Origin: Streptomyces sp. SAI-127
GTDB taxonomy: Bacteria; Actinomycetota; Actinomycetes; Streptomycetales; Streptomycetaceae
Length of the DNA stretch: 64,000 nt
Reading direction: 5' to 3'
NCBI RefSeq assembly: GCF_029894425.1
Contig: NZ_JARXYJ010000001.1
Span: 2,976,001-3,040,000, forward strand
Below the pieces are notes generated by a model. That model was not told the origin of the DNA and made no database searches. It saw only the letters and a list, made by a program, of their open reading frames with translations. Below are positions 1-8,329 of this stretch, one piece after another. Within the stretch, counting starts at the first letter, position 1. Each line of letters opens with the position of its first letter. Position numbers and translations under genes: made by a program.

Positions 1-2584
1 GGTTCTCGTCCCTCTCCAGCACGGGCAGGAGTTCCGGCAGATGCCCGTCGGACACGGCGGCGGCCCGCTGCCGCTCCTCGGAGACCTCGCCGTACAGCGT
101 GGTACGCGGCTTGGCGGGGCGCCCGGCCGCCTCCGCGACCGCGATCAGGTCCCTGACCGACTTGTACGAGCCGTAGGACGAGCCCGCCATCCGGGAGATC
201 GTCTCCTCCATGAGCGTGCCGCCGAGGTCGTTCGCGCCGGAGCGGAGCATCTCAGCCGCACCCTCCGTGCCGAGCTTGACCCAGCTGGTCTGGATGTTGG
301 GGATGTGCGGGTGCAGGAGGAGGCGGGCCATGGCGGTGACCGCCCGGTTGTCCCGCACCGTGGGACCCGGGCGTGAGATGCCAGCGAGGTAGACGGGTGC
401 GTTGGTGTGGATGAAGGGGAGCGTCACGAACTCCGTGAAACCGCCGGTCCGCTGCTGGATCCGGGCGAGGGTCCGCAGATGCCCGAGCCAGTGGCGCGGC
501 TGGTCGACATGCCCGTACATCATGGTCGACGAGGACCGGATGCCGACCTCGTGCGCCGTGGTGATCACCTCGATCCAGGTGGCCGTGGGCAGCTTGCCCT
601 TGGTAAGCACCCACCGGACCTCGTCGTCGAGGATCTCGGCCGCCGTGCCCGGGACGGAGTCGAGCCCGGCCTCCTTGGCGGCGGTGAGCCACTCCCGGAC
701 GGACATACCGGTACGGGTCGCCCCGTTCACGACCTCCATGGGCGAGAAGGCGTGCACATGCATGCCCGGCACCCGTTCCTTCACCGCCTTCGCGATGTCG
801 AAGTAGGCCGTGCCGGGGAGGTCGGGATGAATGCCGCCCTGCATGCAGACCTCCACCGCGCCGATGTCCCACGCCTGCTGCGCCCGGTCGGCGACCTGCT
901 CCAGGGAGAGGGTGTAGGCGTCGGCGTCCGTGCGGCGCTGTGCGAAGGCGCAGAAGCGGCAGCCGGTGTAGCAGACGTTGGTGAAGTTGATGTTCCGGGT
1001 GACGATGTACGTCACCTCGTCGCCGACGGCCGCCTTGCGCACGTCGTCGGCGATGCGCGTCAGCGCGTCCAGCGCGGGCCCGTCCGCGTGCAGCAGGGCG
1101 AGGGCATCGGCGTCCGTCAGCTTCGTGGGGTCGTCGGCCGCGGTCGCGAGCGCCGCCCGTACGTCGGTGTCGATCCGCTCGGGGACCATACCGGGCGCGG
1201 CGGCCTCCCGCAGCTCGGCCCAGTCGCCGTACACCTCGTCGAAGTCGTCGCGCCGGTCGGACGTACGGCCCTCGGTGTCGATGGCTGAGTGCAGATCCGT
1301 GCGCCCCGAGGCGACGAAGACCTCGTCGGGCTCCTGCCAGGGATGCCCCTCGACCACGGCGTCGGGCCGCGCGAGCCCGGTCTCCCCGTCCACCAGCCCC
1401 CGTACGTGCGGGCGCAGCCGCGGGTCCAGCCAGGGCTCGCCGCGCCGCACGAACTCCGGGTAGACGCACAGACGTTCCCGCAGCTCGAACCCGGCCGCCG
1501 CGGACCGCTCGGTGAGTTCCTCGATCTGCGGCCAGGGGCGCTCGGGGTTGACGTGGTCGATAGTGAGCGGGGAGACCCCGCCCCAGTCGTCGACGCCGGC
1601 CCCGATGAGCCGCTCGTACTCGCTGTCGACGAGGTTGGGCGGCGCCTGGATGTTGGCGGCCGGGCCCATGATGTGCCGGGCGACGGCGACCGCGGCCACC
1701 AGCTCGTCCAGCTGCGCGTCGGGCATGCCGCGCATCGCGGTGTCCGGCTTGGCGCGGAAGTTCTGGATGATCAGTTCCTGGATGCCGTGGTAGGCCCGGG
1801 AGATCTTCCGGAGCGCGAAGAGCGACTCGGCGCGCTCCTCGTACGTCTCACCGATACCGATGAGCAGCCCGGAGGTGAAGGGGACGGACGACCGGCCCGC
1901 GTCCTCCAGCACCCTCAGCCGTACGGCGGGCTCCTTGTCCGGGGAGCCGTAGTGCGGGCCGCCCGGCTCGGACCACAGGCGGGTCGCGGTGGTCTCCAGC
2001 ATCATGCCCATGGACGGCGCGACGGGCTTGAGCCGCTGGAAGTCGGTCCAGGACATCACACCGGGGTTGAGATGGGGCAGCAGCCCCGTCTCCTCCAGGA
2101 TCCGGACCGAGATCGCGCGGACGTAGGCGATCGTGTCGTCGTAACCGTGCGCGTCGAGCCACTCCCGCGCCTCGGGCCACCGCTCCTCGGGCTTGTCGCC
2201 GAGGGTGATGAGGACTTCCTTGCAGCCGAGGGCGGCGCCCTTGCGGGCGATGTCGAGGACCTCGTCGGGGGACATGAACATCCCGTGGCCCGCACGGCGC
2301 AGTTTGCCGGGGACGGTGACGAAGGTGCAGTAGTGGCACTTGTCCCGGCACAGCCGGGTGAGGGGGATGAAGACGCTCTTCGAGTACGTGATGACGCCGG
2401 GCCGGCCCGCGGCTTCCAGCCCCGCGTCACGGACCCGGGCGGCGGACGCGGTGAGGTCGGCGAGGGCCGCACCGCGCGCCTGGAGCAGCACGGCCGCCTC
2501 GGCGACGTCGAGGGCGACGCCGTCCCGGGCGCGTTTGAGGGCGCGACGCATCGAGTTCTCGGTGGGACCGGCTGCCGGGATCAT
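1..2584 (-). CDS. fbiC: Bifunctional FO synthase FbiC (3' end just outside window)
   Basis: Makes 7,8-didemethyl-8-hydroxy-5-deazariboflavin (FO), the chromophore of coenzyme F420, from tyrosine and a ribityl-uracil. My translation from the ATG at 2584 gives 861 residues with no stop, which is about full family length, so only a few C-terminal residues should be missing. Two radical-SAM modules are fused. The CofG-like half carries CRDKCHYC (Cys79, Cys83, Cys86). The CofH-like half carries CYTGCRFC (about Cys538, Cys542, Cys545). Each cysteine triplet binds a [4Fe-4S] cluster. The Met at 2584 precedes the conserved region and no better start was found. The next gene upstream belongs to the deazaflavin-dependent nitroreductase family, a likely consumer of F420. 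Confidence 0.95.
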   Translation of the reverse strand, partial: MIPAAGPTENSMRRALKRARDGVALDVAEAAVLLQARGAALADLTASAARVRDAGLEAAGRPGVITYSKSVFIPLTRLCRDKCHYCTFVTVPGKLRRAGHGMFMSPDEVLDIARKGAALGCKEVLITLGDKPEERWPEAREWLDAHGYDDTIAYVRAISVRILEETGLLPHLNPGVMSWTDFQRLKPVAPSMGMMLETTATRLWSEPGGPHYGSPDKEPAVRLRVLEDAGRSSVPFTSGLLIGIGETYEERAESLFALRKISRAYHGIQELIIQNFRAKPDTAMRGMPDAQLDELVAAVAVARHIMGPAANIQAPPNLVDSEYERLIGAGVDDWGGVSPLTIDHVNPERPWPQIEELTERSAAAGFELRERLCVYPEFVRRGEPWLDPRLRPHVRGLVDGETGLARPDAVVEGHPWQEPDEVFVASGRTDLHSAIDTEGRTSDRRDDFDEVYGDWAELREAAAPGMVPERIDTDVRAALATAADDPTKLTDADALALLHADGPALDALTRIADDVRKAAVGDEVTYIVTRNINFTNVCYTGCRFCAFAQRRTDADAYTLSLEQVADRAQQAWDIGAVEVCMQGGIHPDLPGTAYFDIAKAVKERVPGMHVHAFSPMEVVNGATRTGMSVREWLTAAKEAGLDSVPGTAAEILDDEVRWVLTKGKLPTATWIEVITTAHEVGIRSSSTMMYGHVDQPRHWLGHLRTLARIQQRTGGFTEFVTLPFIHTNAPVYLAGISRPGPTVRDNRAVTAMARLLLHPHIPNIQTSWVKLGTEGAAEMLRSGANDLGGTLMEETISRMAGSSYGSYKSVRDLIAVAEAAGRPAKPRTTLYGEVSEERQRAAAVSDGHLPELLPVLERDEN

Positions 2585-2866
2585 GGGAATCGTTCTCTTT
2601 CGCTCGCGTCTCGTGCTCCGTCCCGCCGCTGCGCTGCCGCATATGGACAGGGCGGTTCGTGAGTTGATGTCCGTTTCCAGGCGAGGTTGGGGGCAGGGGT
2701 CTGGCTGCGCGGCAAGCGGATCGGGGGCGCATCGCCCGCAAGGGCGTCGAGTCCAGCGAACGCTGAGAGCGACGCCGCTGGGTCACCGAGCGGGCGATGT
2801 GCGCCACGAGGCGCTCTGTTGGCGAGCGCCATGGCCTCTCTTCGGATCTGAACCAGCTGTGCCGTG

Positions 2867-3340
2867 TCAGTGCTCCTCGGCCGCCGGCTCCAGAACGAAG
2901 ACCGGGATCTCCCGGTCCGTCTTCGTCTGGTAGTCGGCATAGTCCGGGAACGCCTCGACGGCGCGAGCCCACCAGACGGTCTTCTCGTCCCCGGTCACCT
3001 CGCGTGCCACCACGTCCTGGCGCACCGGGCCGTCCTGAAGCTCCACCCGGGGGTCGGCCACCACGTTGTGGTACCAGACCGGGTGCTTGGGGGCTCCTCC
3101 CATGGAGGCGACGGCGACGTAGGAGCCGTCGTGCTCCACCCGCATGACCGGGGACTTGCGGATCTTGCCGCTCTTCGCGCCCAGGGTGGTCAGGATGACG
3201 ACAGGCAGGTCCCGCCCCGCATCCGGACCCATCAGCTCGTTCAGCGTCAATCCTTCCGTACCACCGGAACTTTCGTACAGCTCCACCTGGTCACGTACCG
3301 GTTGCATCGCGCTCGGCTCGTACTCGCCTTTAAGTGGCAT
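2867..3340 (-). CDS. Deazaflavin (F420)-dependent nitroreductase family protein
   Basis: A 157-residue protein of the DDN/DUF385 split-barrel family, whose members bind F420H2 and reduce diverse substrates. The family hallmark [11 protein letters not shown] and the region [17 protein letters not shown], typical of the cofactor-phosphate loop, are both visible. The frame stays open upstream to 3544, but the conserved N-terminus [20 protein letters not shown] fixes the start at 3340. The extra upstream residues are poor in conserved character. The gene sits just upstream of fbiC on the same strand and is divergent from a TetR regulator. The physiological substrate cannot be read from sequence. 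Confidence 0.88.
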   Translation of the reverse strand: MPLKGEYEPSAMQPVRDQVELYESSGGTEGLTLNELMGPDAGRDLPVVILTTLGAKSGKIRKSPVMRVEHDGSYVAVASMGGAPKHPVWYHNVVADPRVELQDGPVRQDVVAREVTGDEKTVWWARAVEAFPDYADYQTKTDREIPVFVLEPAAEEH

Positions 3341-3544
3341 GTCGCCTATCTCCCTACTGTCGAAGAGTTTTCGTTTGTACTGGTTCCGATGCCGAAACCG
3401 GCCGCGAGCTGGGTGTGTCCGCACCGCAGGTGGGCCAGCACCAGCAGAGCCTGCGGGACAGGAACCGAAGGGTCGAGCTGGACAGATCCAGCCCCGGGTA
3501 GGCAGGTACATGAAGCTCCGGGCGACCCTTATCCGTGTCACCAC

Positions 3545-3557
3545 TGTATCGAATACA
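3545..3557. promoter_or_regulatory. Palindrome in the nitroreductase/TetR divergent region
   Basis: TGTATCGAATACA is a dyad with 5-bp arms (TGTAT/ATACA) around CGA. It lies in the 316-bp space between the nitroreductase gene and the divergent TetR gene. Its size and place suit an operator for the TetR protein, but no binding evidence exists here. Nothing else in 3341-3656 could be assigned. Confidence 0.4.
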
Positions 3558-3656
3558 TCTGGAGTTGCAACACTGGAGAATCGAGTAATGAGGTATGCGT
3601 AGCGTTCACGTATCCTCTACAAGGGAGCCGGGTAGCGAACCAGACAGGAGACAGAC

Positions 3657-4238
3657 ATGGGCCGAGCACTGCGGGCAGATGCCGAGCGCAGTGTGCGCGC
3701 GATTCTGGAGGCGGCCGAGCGGGTCCTCGCCCAGGACGCCGGCGCTTCCATGGAGCAGATCGCCGAGGCGGCGGGGCTGACGAGGATCACGGTGCACCGC
3801 CGGTTCGCGAACCGGCAGGCGCTGCTGGAGGCGCTCGCCGTCTCCGCGAAGCAGCAGATCATCGACGCGATCGAGGAAGCCCGGCCCGACTCCGCCCCCG
3901 CGCTCGTGGCGCTGTACCGGGTGACCGCGAACGTCCTGCGGGTCAAGAACACCTGGCGCTACACCCTCAGCCACGCCACGGCCCGCACCCCCGCCGCCGC
4001 GGTCGCCCTCTGGGCCGAGATCGACGCGCACACCATGAAACTCCTGACCCGTGTGCAGGGAGAGGGACTGCTCGCTCCGGACGCGGACCTGGAGTGGACG
4101 CGGCAGGTGTACTACGCCCTCCTCAGCGAAGCCCTCAACAGGCCCGGCGCCGATCAGGATCCGGCAGCGCAGGACCCGGACGCGCTGGCCGCGCTCGTCA
4201 TCGACACCCTGCTGCATGGCGCAGGACCGCGAGGCTGA
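3657..4238 (+). CDS. TetR family transcriptional regulator
   Basis: A 193-residue one-component repressor. The N-terminal TetR helix-turn-helix is clear (MEQIAEAAGLTRITVHRRF, about residues 33-51, followed by ANRQALLEAL). The remaining alpha-helical part would be the ligand and dimer domain. A good ribosome site (AGGAGA, 6 nt upstream) supports the ATG at 3657. It is divergent from the F420-dependent nitroreductase-type gene, an arrangement usual for a local repressor of its neighbour. The ligand is unknown. A strong hairpin at 4353-4385 follows. Confidence 0.9.
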   Translation: MGRALRADAERSVRAILEAAERVLAQDAGASMEQIAEAAGLTRITVHRRFANRQALLEALAVSAKQQIIDAIEEARPDSAPALVALYRVTANVLRVKNTWRYTLSHATARTPAAAVALWAEIDAHTMKLLTRVQGEGLLAPDADLEWTRQVYYALLSEALNRPGADQDPAAQDPDALAALVIDTLLHGAGPRG

Positions 4239-4352
4239 GTCACGGCTGCTCGGCGCATGCCAGGTCCCCTGTCGGCCACCAGCTCGCCCTGGTGGAGTGC
4301 GCCGTCGATCGAGTTCCTGTGCGCAGGCTCAGGGCCTGCGGCAACGGACGCG

Positions 4353-4385
4353 GAGGCTCCGCCCCGAGTGCCGGGGCGGAGCCTC
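4353..4385 (+). terminator. Hairpin downstream of the TetR gene
   Basis: Perfect 13-bp inverted repeat (GAGGCTCCGCCCC / GGGGCGGAGCCTC) with a 7-nt loop. It lies about 115 bp after the TetR stop and before the transposase remnants. There is no long T tract, which is common for Streptomyces terminators. Confidence 0.65.
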
Positions 4386-4408
4386 TGGGCGCGGGAAGGT
4401 CAATCCGG

Positions 4409-4642
4409 CCAGCTGCCTTCGCCGGCGCCTCCCCGGTGCCCCGTGACTCCGGGAAGGTGAGCGGCAACCTGCAACGCCCCACCCGTTACGGCCGACGCCG
4501 CCAACGCGCCTTCTACACCTCCGCGTTGATCAGCATCCGCTGCTGCGACGAGTCCCGCCGCTTCTACGGCCGCAATCGCGCAGAAGGCAAACGGCACAGC
4601 CAGGCCGTCATGACCCTCGCACGCCGACGAGTCAACGTCCCC
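4409..4642 (+). pseudogene. IS110 family transposase C-terminal fragment
   Basis: About 78 codons resemble the C-terminal (transposase_20) part of IS110 transposases. Recognisable stretches are AGASPVPRDSGKVSGNLQRP, then AFYTSALISIRCCDESRRFY and RAEGKRHSQAVMTLARRRVN. The N-terminal DEDD catalytic domain is absent, so this is a remnant. It is joined in the same reading frame to an IS3-type tail at about 4643, with no intervening stop. The join suggests two elements recombined or inserted here and then decayed. Confidence 0.75.
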
Positions 4643-4750
4643 TGGATCGAGCGGACCTACCACCGACGCCGCCGTCAGGCCTCGCTCGGCCGACTGACAC
4701 CTGTCGAATACGAAACCGTCATGACCACGCCGGCCCTCCAGGCCGCGTGA
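4643..4750 (+). pseudogene. IS3 family transposase (integrase core) C-terminal fragment
   Basis: The last 35 codons before the TGA at 4748-4750 match the C-terminal signature of IS3-type integrase cores: WIERTYHRRRRQASLGRLTP followed by VEYE. This motif follows the catalytic glutamate region in intact transposases. Everything upstream of it is missing and replaced by IS110 sequence. The fragment ends beside the truncated vapC, so it probably caused that truncation. Confidence 0.75.
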
Positions 4751-4781
4751 TCGAACCTGTCACCCAAACCTGCATCAGACC

Positions 4782-4912
4782 CGACCTCGAGTTCGGTGAT
4801 GTAGCAGATCGCGACGAGTCCGCCGGCGATCAGGTCCTCCCACTCGGTTGTGTTGACCAAGCAGGACGCGGGCGAGGGCGGAGGTGTCGATGAGGTAGTC
4901 GGCGACTGGCAC
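4782..4912 (-). pseudogene. VapC-like PIN-domain toxin fragment, truncated and frameshifted
   Basis: Two blocks of a VapC ribonuclease are visible in different frames. The first is VPVADYLIDTSALARVLL, with the first PIN acidic residue in LIDTSALAR, reading from the GTG at 4912. The second is EWEDLIAGGLVAICYITELE in the next frame. A single frameshift separates them, and the similarity stops abruptly near 4782 where the IS3 remnant begins. The remaining catalytic acidic residues and the C-terminus are gone, so no active toxin is expected. Confidence 0.7.
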
Positions 4913-5098
4913 GGCCGGTACTGCGCCTTGTCCAGGAGGATGTCGATGTCCAGGGCGCCTTCGGCCACCAGTTGCCGGGCGTCCTCGGGTGCGCGCAGGC
5001 GCCGGTAACGGGCGGTGATCTCGCGCAGGGCGTTGTTGATCGTGTCTCGCTTGGTGGTGGTGCCGAGTTCCTTGGCGGCGGAAGAGGGAGTCGACGAG
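4895..5098 (-). pseudogene. VapB-like antitoxin remnant
   Basis: On the minus strand, AKELGTTTKRDTINNALREI and ITARYRRLRAPEDARQLVAE followed by GALDIDILLDKAQYRP match the ribbon-helix-helix VapB antitoxins that precede vapC in actinobacteria. The usual N-terminal beta strand appears only in another frame (about ALVDSLF before AAKELG), implying a frameshift near 5085. The reading frame does not stop at the normal place and runs on into vapC. The order antitoxin then toxin, with overlap, is preserved. Confidence 0.65.
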
Positions 5099-5099
5099 A

Positions 5100-5395
5100 G
5101 CGTCCGGGGCTCCGCTCTGGAACGGCCGACGGTCCAGCCCGCGATGGATCACGAACCGTCTCCAGAACCACCACCAGAGCGGCAGCCTCACGCTGATGCA
5201 CGCGGCTCGCGCCCTGACCGTCGTGGAGACGCTCCTTGCCGTAGCCGGGCTCTTCGGCGCTCTCCTCGGAGAGCAGCGGGAGATCACCGGGAAGGACGCG
5301 GCGAGCCCAGGGGCGAGTGGTTCCGCCCCGCTCCCTCGCGGCCGCAGGGCGGTGGCCGGCGGTGGTACGCAGAGCGCGAAGTTCTGAGCTTGAGC
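5100..5395. other. Intergenic remnant DNA, no gene recognised
   Basis: This stretch lies between the vapB remnant and the truncated TetR gene. Short frames exist on both strands, but none resembles a known family or has a convincing ribosome site. Confidence 0.4.
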
Positions 5396-5842
5396 TCAGC
5401 CGAGCTGTGCGGCGACGAGGGCGAGTGGTTCGCTGCTTCGTCGTGCGCGGGCCAGGATGACGGCTCCTTCAGCGGCGATCACCAGCAGGGCGGCGCGCTG
5501 TGCGGCCTCGGCGGGCGCTACTCCGACCTGTTCGAGCCGGGCGGCAAGCGCCTCGCCGGTGGCGGTGAAGGCGGCCTCGGCCCGATCGAGGATCGCGGGG
5601 TCGTGTCCGCCGGTCGTGACCCCGGCCATCGTGCAGCCGGCGCGGAAGTCCGTGCCTTCGACCACTCTGCGCCAGATGTCGAGGTAGCCGGAGACCACGT
5701 CCTGCGGGGTCCGCGCGTCGATCGCGTCGATCTGGTCCTGCATCCACTGCAGGGAGTGGTCGACGGCGAGTTCGATCAGCTCGGCGCGGGGGATCACCGC
5801 TGTGGCCTGACTGCACGGTTCGGGGGGCTGCGGGAAAACCAC
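5396..5842 (-). pseudogene. TetR family regulator lacking its DNA-binding domain
   Basis: The 148-codon frame contains only the C-terminal ligand domain of LmrA/YxaF-type TetR proteins: VVSGYLDIWRRVVEGTDFRA, then GCTMAGVTT, and AAFTATGEALAARLEQVGVA. Intact homologues are about 190 residues, with an N-terminal helix-turn-helix. Here the first 20 or so residues (MVFPQPPEPCSQ...) show no such motif, so the 5' third was lost or replaced. It may still be translated but should not bind DNA. Loss of a regulator next to IS debris suits the decaying neighbourhood. Confidence 0.7.
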
Positions 5843-5870
5843 GCTCGCGGAGGTGGTCTGGGCCGAAGAG

Positions 5871-5897
5871 GACCCCGGCCGTGTGACGGCCGGGGTC
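5871..5897. terminator. Strong hairpin terminator
   Basis: GACCCCGGCC and GGCCGGGGTC form a perfect 10-bp stem around a 7-nt loop. It lies 25 bp past the stop of the Cys-rich small frame (5922-6056, minus strand), so it probably ends the transcript of the F420-reductase-like gene and its small partner. Confidence 0.75.
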
Positions 5898-5921
5898 TCT
5901 CTGCCTCGTGCAGGTGTCGGA

Positions 5922-6056
5922 TCAGCCGCAGCAGTCGCAGCCGGGGCGGCAGCCGCGGGCGTCTGTCTTCCCGCTGGCGGCCGGAACCACCGCGGTGGGT
6001 CGGTGTGCGGACCCGGGCAGGAGTTCCGGTTCCACCTCTTCCGCGATGTTCTGCAC
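5922..6056 (-). CDS. Putative 44-residue Cys-rich small protein
   Basis: A GTG at 6054-6056 begins directly after the TGA (6057-6059) of the upstream oxidoreductase gene and opens 44 codons to a TGA. The protein starts MQNIAEEVEPELLPGSAHRP and ends GCRPGCDCCG, giving a C-x3-C-x-CC cluster at the C-terminus. The back-to-back stop and start implies translational coupling. A strong terminator follows 25 bp downstream, so the frame fits inside the transcript. The clustered cysteines suggest metal or thiol chemistry. No family is recognised, and it could be a chance frame. Confidence 0.5.
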   Translation of the reverse strand: MQNIAEEVEPELLPGSAHRPTAVVPAASGKTDARGCRPGCDCCG

Positions 6057-6809
6057 TCAGGTCCAGGCGTCGACCGAGGAGCTGCCGCCCGCGGGGCCCC
6101 GGACAGCCGTGGCGGTCAGTTCCCTCACGCGGTCGGCGGGTATCGGAACGCCCGGGGTCTGGAAAATCCATTCCATCGTCTTGTCCAAGCTCACGTCCTT
6201 GGGCACTTCGCCGTAGTAGGCCTTGCCGTAGACGGGCGTGCCTGGTTCGCTGCGCCAGCTGTCGGCGAGCGGGCCGATGTCCACCGCGTCGTAGCCGAGG
6301 AGGTCGAGCAACTCCACGACCTCTGCCTTGGCGGCGGCATCGTCGCCGGCGATCGGCATGGCACTGCGGTCCGGCGCACCCGAGGGGCGGGCAAGGCTGA
6401 ACAGCTGGCTGGAGACGATGTTGCTGGCCGCCTTGACCACACGGGAGTCGGCCAGGTGGCGCTGCACCAGCTCGCTGCTCGTCAGCTCGTTCGCGTCCAG
6501 CTCGGCGATGCGGCCGTCGCGCTCCGGGTAGTAGTTCAGCGTGTCGATCACGATCTTGCCCGCCAGCGGCTCTGCCGGGATCTGCTCATAGGCGCTCAGC
6601 GGGATGGACACCACCACCAGGTCCCCGGCCTCGGCGGCCTCGGCGGGAGTGGCCGCCCGGGCGCGGGGGCCGAGTTCGGCGACGAGACCGGCGAGGGACT
6701 CGGGGCCGCGGGAGTTGCTCAGGACGACGTCCAGGCCGGCGGCGACAGCAAGGCGGGCCAAGATGCCGCCGATGGTGCCACTGCCGATGAAGGCGAGTGT
6801 CTTGTTCAT
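6057..6809 (-). CDS. NADPH-dependent F420 reductase-like NAD(P)-binding oxidoreductase (copy 1)
   Basis: A 250-residue Rossmann protein of the Fno/F420H2:NADP+ oxidoreductase-like family (PF03807 type). The N-terminal dinucleotide site is GSGTIGG, and the following strand ends in SNSRGPESL, where Ser/Arg after beta-2 favours NADPH. VIDTLNYYPERDG is the family's central loop. ATG 6809 has GGAGAA upstream. The gene is divergent from a TetR regulator, with repeated operators between them, and is translationally coupled to a Cys-rich small frame. Members range from F420 reductases to flavin or quinone reductases, so the electron acceptor is not settled. Two more copies lie within 5 kb. Confidence 0.85.
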   Translation of the reverse strand: MNKTLAFIGSGTIGGILARLAVAAGLDVVLSNSRGPESLAGLVAELGPRARAATPAEAAEAGDLVVVSIPLSAYEQIPAEPLAGKIVIDTLNYYPERDGRIAELDANELTSSELVQRHLADSRVVKAASNIVSSQLFSLARPSGAPDRSAMPIAGDDAAAKAEVVELLDLLGYDAVDIGPLADSWRSEPGTPVYGKAYYGEVPKDVSLDKTMEWIFQTPGVPIPADRVRELTATAVRGPAGGSSSVDAWT

Positions 6810-6844
6810 GGTGCTCTGTTCTCCAATGGAATGAGGGAATGCCG

Positions 6845-6922
6845 GACCGGTCACAGCCACGAACCGTAACCGGACCGGCTGGTCACTTTAACTACCGTAC
6901 CACCTAACCGGACCGCCCGGTC
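6845..6922. promoter_or_regulatory. Three-site operator array between copy-1 reductase and TetR
   Basis: Three related dyads lie in or just beside the divergent promoter region: GACCGGTC at 6845-6852, GACCGGCTGGTC at 6873-6884 and GACCGCCCGGTC at 6911-6922. The last two sit in near-identical frames (TAACCGGACCG...GGTCA) 38 bp apart. The 6911 site lies about 20 bp before the TetR start. This is a classical layout for TetR autorepression plus control of the divergent oxidoreductase. Confidence 0.65.
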
Positions 6923-6942
6923 ATATTGCGTAGAGTGGACCC

Positions 6943-7596
6943 ATGAGCACTGAAGAAGAAGCCGTTGCAGCGCCTCCCGCGCGACGGATGAGAGCCGACG
7001 CGGTACGGACGCGCAAGGCGCTGCTGAAGGCTGCCGCGGAGGTGTTCGCCGAGCACGGCGCGGAAGCGTCCATTGCGCAGATCGCGGCACGGGCGGGGAT
7101 CGGGAAGGGAACCGTCTTCCGGCATTTCCCCACCAAGGAGGACCTGTTCGCCGCGATCATCGGCGAGGCAATCGACGGGCTGGTGGCAGTGGGCCGCCAG
7201 CAGGCCGAGCAGGCCGACGCCGACGCCGCCCTGCTGCAGTTCATGAGCGCGGGCGTCGATCTCTACGCAAACAACCGGGCGCTCGCGGAGGCCCTGCGTA
7301 TGGTGTCGGATGTCCGGCACCCGGAGATACAGGCCGGACAGGAGCAGTTGATCGCAACAGCCGGGTCACTGGCGCGGCGGGCGCAACGCGACGGCTCACT
7401 CCGTGCGGATCTGAACGGGCAGGACGTGATGCTGCTGATCTGCGGCGTGTACTACGCCGCCGCACCCTTGCTGGCTGCCGATCCGTCGGCCTGGCGGCGC
7501 TACCTGCGGCTCACCTTCGACGGCATGTGCGCCACCGGCACCGGGCCTCTGCCCCCGGCACTCGTCCACAACTCCTTGCTGCCGACGATCCGGTAG
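6943..7596 (+). CDS. TetR family transcriptional regulator
   Basis: A 217-residue repressor with a typical TetR N-terminus: KALLKAAAEVFAEHGAEAS, then IAQIAARAGIGKGTVFRHFP as helix-turn-helix (about residues 46-65) and TKEDLFAAII. The C-terminal helices belong to the SbtR/TetR_C group by general appearance. It is divergent from the copy-1 F420-reductase-like gene, and the three dyads between them are its most likely targets. The effector is probably an electrophile or redox-active compound given the neighbour's chemistry, which is inference. Confidence 0.9.
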   Translation: MSTEEEAVAAPPARRMRADAVRTRKALLKAAAEVFAEHGAEASIAQIAARAGIGKGTVFRHFPTKEDLFAAIIGEAIDGLVAVGRQQAEQADADAALLQFMSAGVDLYANNRALAEALRMVSDVRHPEIQAGQEQLIATAGSLARRAQRDGSLRADLNGQDVMLLICGVYYAAAPLLAADPSAWRRYLRLTFDGMCATGTGPLPPALVHNSLLPTIR

Positions 7597-7927
7597 GGCC
7601 GGCCGGCATGCGCCAGAAGGTCACCGACGCGCGGGCTGCCGACACAACCGAATCCGGCTCCTACAGGCCTCCTCTCTGCGGTCTTCGGTCGGCACCCAGC
7701 CGACCGACGCTCCAGCTCGTCCGGAGCTGGGGAGGATTGTCGGTCCATGGATATGTGGTCCTCTCCCGCCCCCGCCGATACACCCCCATAGTCGAGACTG
7801 CCGGGCGCGCCCGGCCCTTGCGGCGAGGGAGGGAATCGCCGCGGTCAACGGCGCCTACGACCAGGTGCCGGCCATGCTGAGCGGGGCCAAGGCCTGATCC
7901 AGCAGCGCACACAATGGAGAGCCGAAC
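7597..7927. other. 331-bp gene-poor stretch
   Basis: No supported gene. A short plus frame ending at 7897 (…AYDQVPAMLSGAKA) could be the tail of a lost gene, but no start or family is visible. A GGAG site at its end serves the next gene. Confidence 0.35.
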
Positions 7928-8320
7928 GTGAAACCCACGAATGAGGACACTGTCGAAATCAGCAGGGCCGTGGCGCTGTGGGCGCACATCATGGACGACC
8001 ATGAACTGGACCGTCTCGGCGAATGCCTCACCCAAGACGCGGTGTGGGACGGCAGCGTCTTCGGCGGCGACCCGGTCGTCGGGCTGGACGCGATCGCGGC
8101 CTTCATGAACGCTCCCGGACACGCGAAAGCCCACCACACGACGAACATCGTCGTGTCGGAAGGCCCGGGCGACGAGGTGCGGGCCCGATCCAAAGGCCTG
8201 AGCCTGCTGGAGGGCGGCACTGTCGCCAGCGTCGTCTACGCCGACGACCTGCGACGCACCGATGACGGCTGGCGCATTTCCCGGCGGGTCATCCATCTCA
8301 CGTGGCCACATCGCTTCTAG
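7928..8320 (+). CDS. SnoaL-like / NTF2-fold protein
   Basis: A 130-residue protein of the NTF2 superfamily, SnoaL_4-like. Family features seen are an N-terminal helix with LWAHIMDDHELDRLGECLTQ, a strand DAVWDGS, the VVGLDAIAAFM loop, and the late HHTTNIVV and DDGWRISRRV strands. Such proteins are small cyclases, isomerases or dehydratases, or ligand-binding partners of oxidoreductases. The GTG start at 7928 has GGAG a few bases upstream. Its 3' end is only about 10 bp from the IS5 remnant, so the element landed just behind it. The substrate is unknown. Confidence 0.8.
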   Translation: MKPTNEDTVEISRAVALWAHIMDDHELDRLGECLTQDAVWDGSVFGGDPVVGLDAIAAFMNAPGHAKAHHTTNIVVSEGPGDEVRARSKGLSLLEGGTVASVVYADDLRRTDDGWRISRRVIHLTWPHRF

Positions 8321-8329
8321 GGGTGCTTT

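Noticed and set aside
7831..7897. Short plus frame ending …AYDQVPAMLSGAKA as a possible gene tail
   Set aside because: No start, ribosome site or identifiable family; only about 22 codons look protein-like, so it was kept as a note, not a feature.
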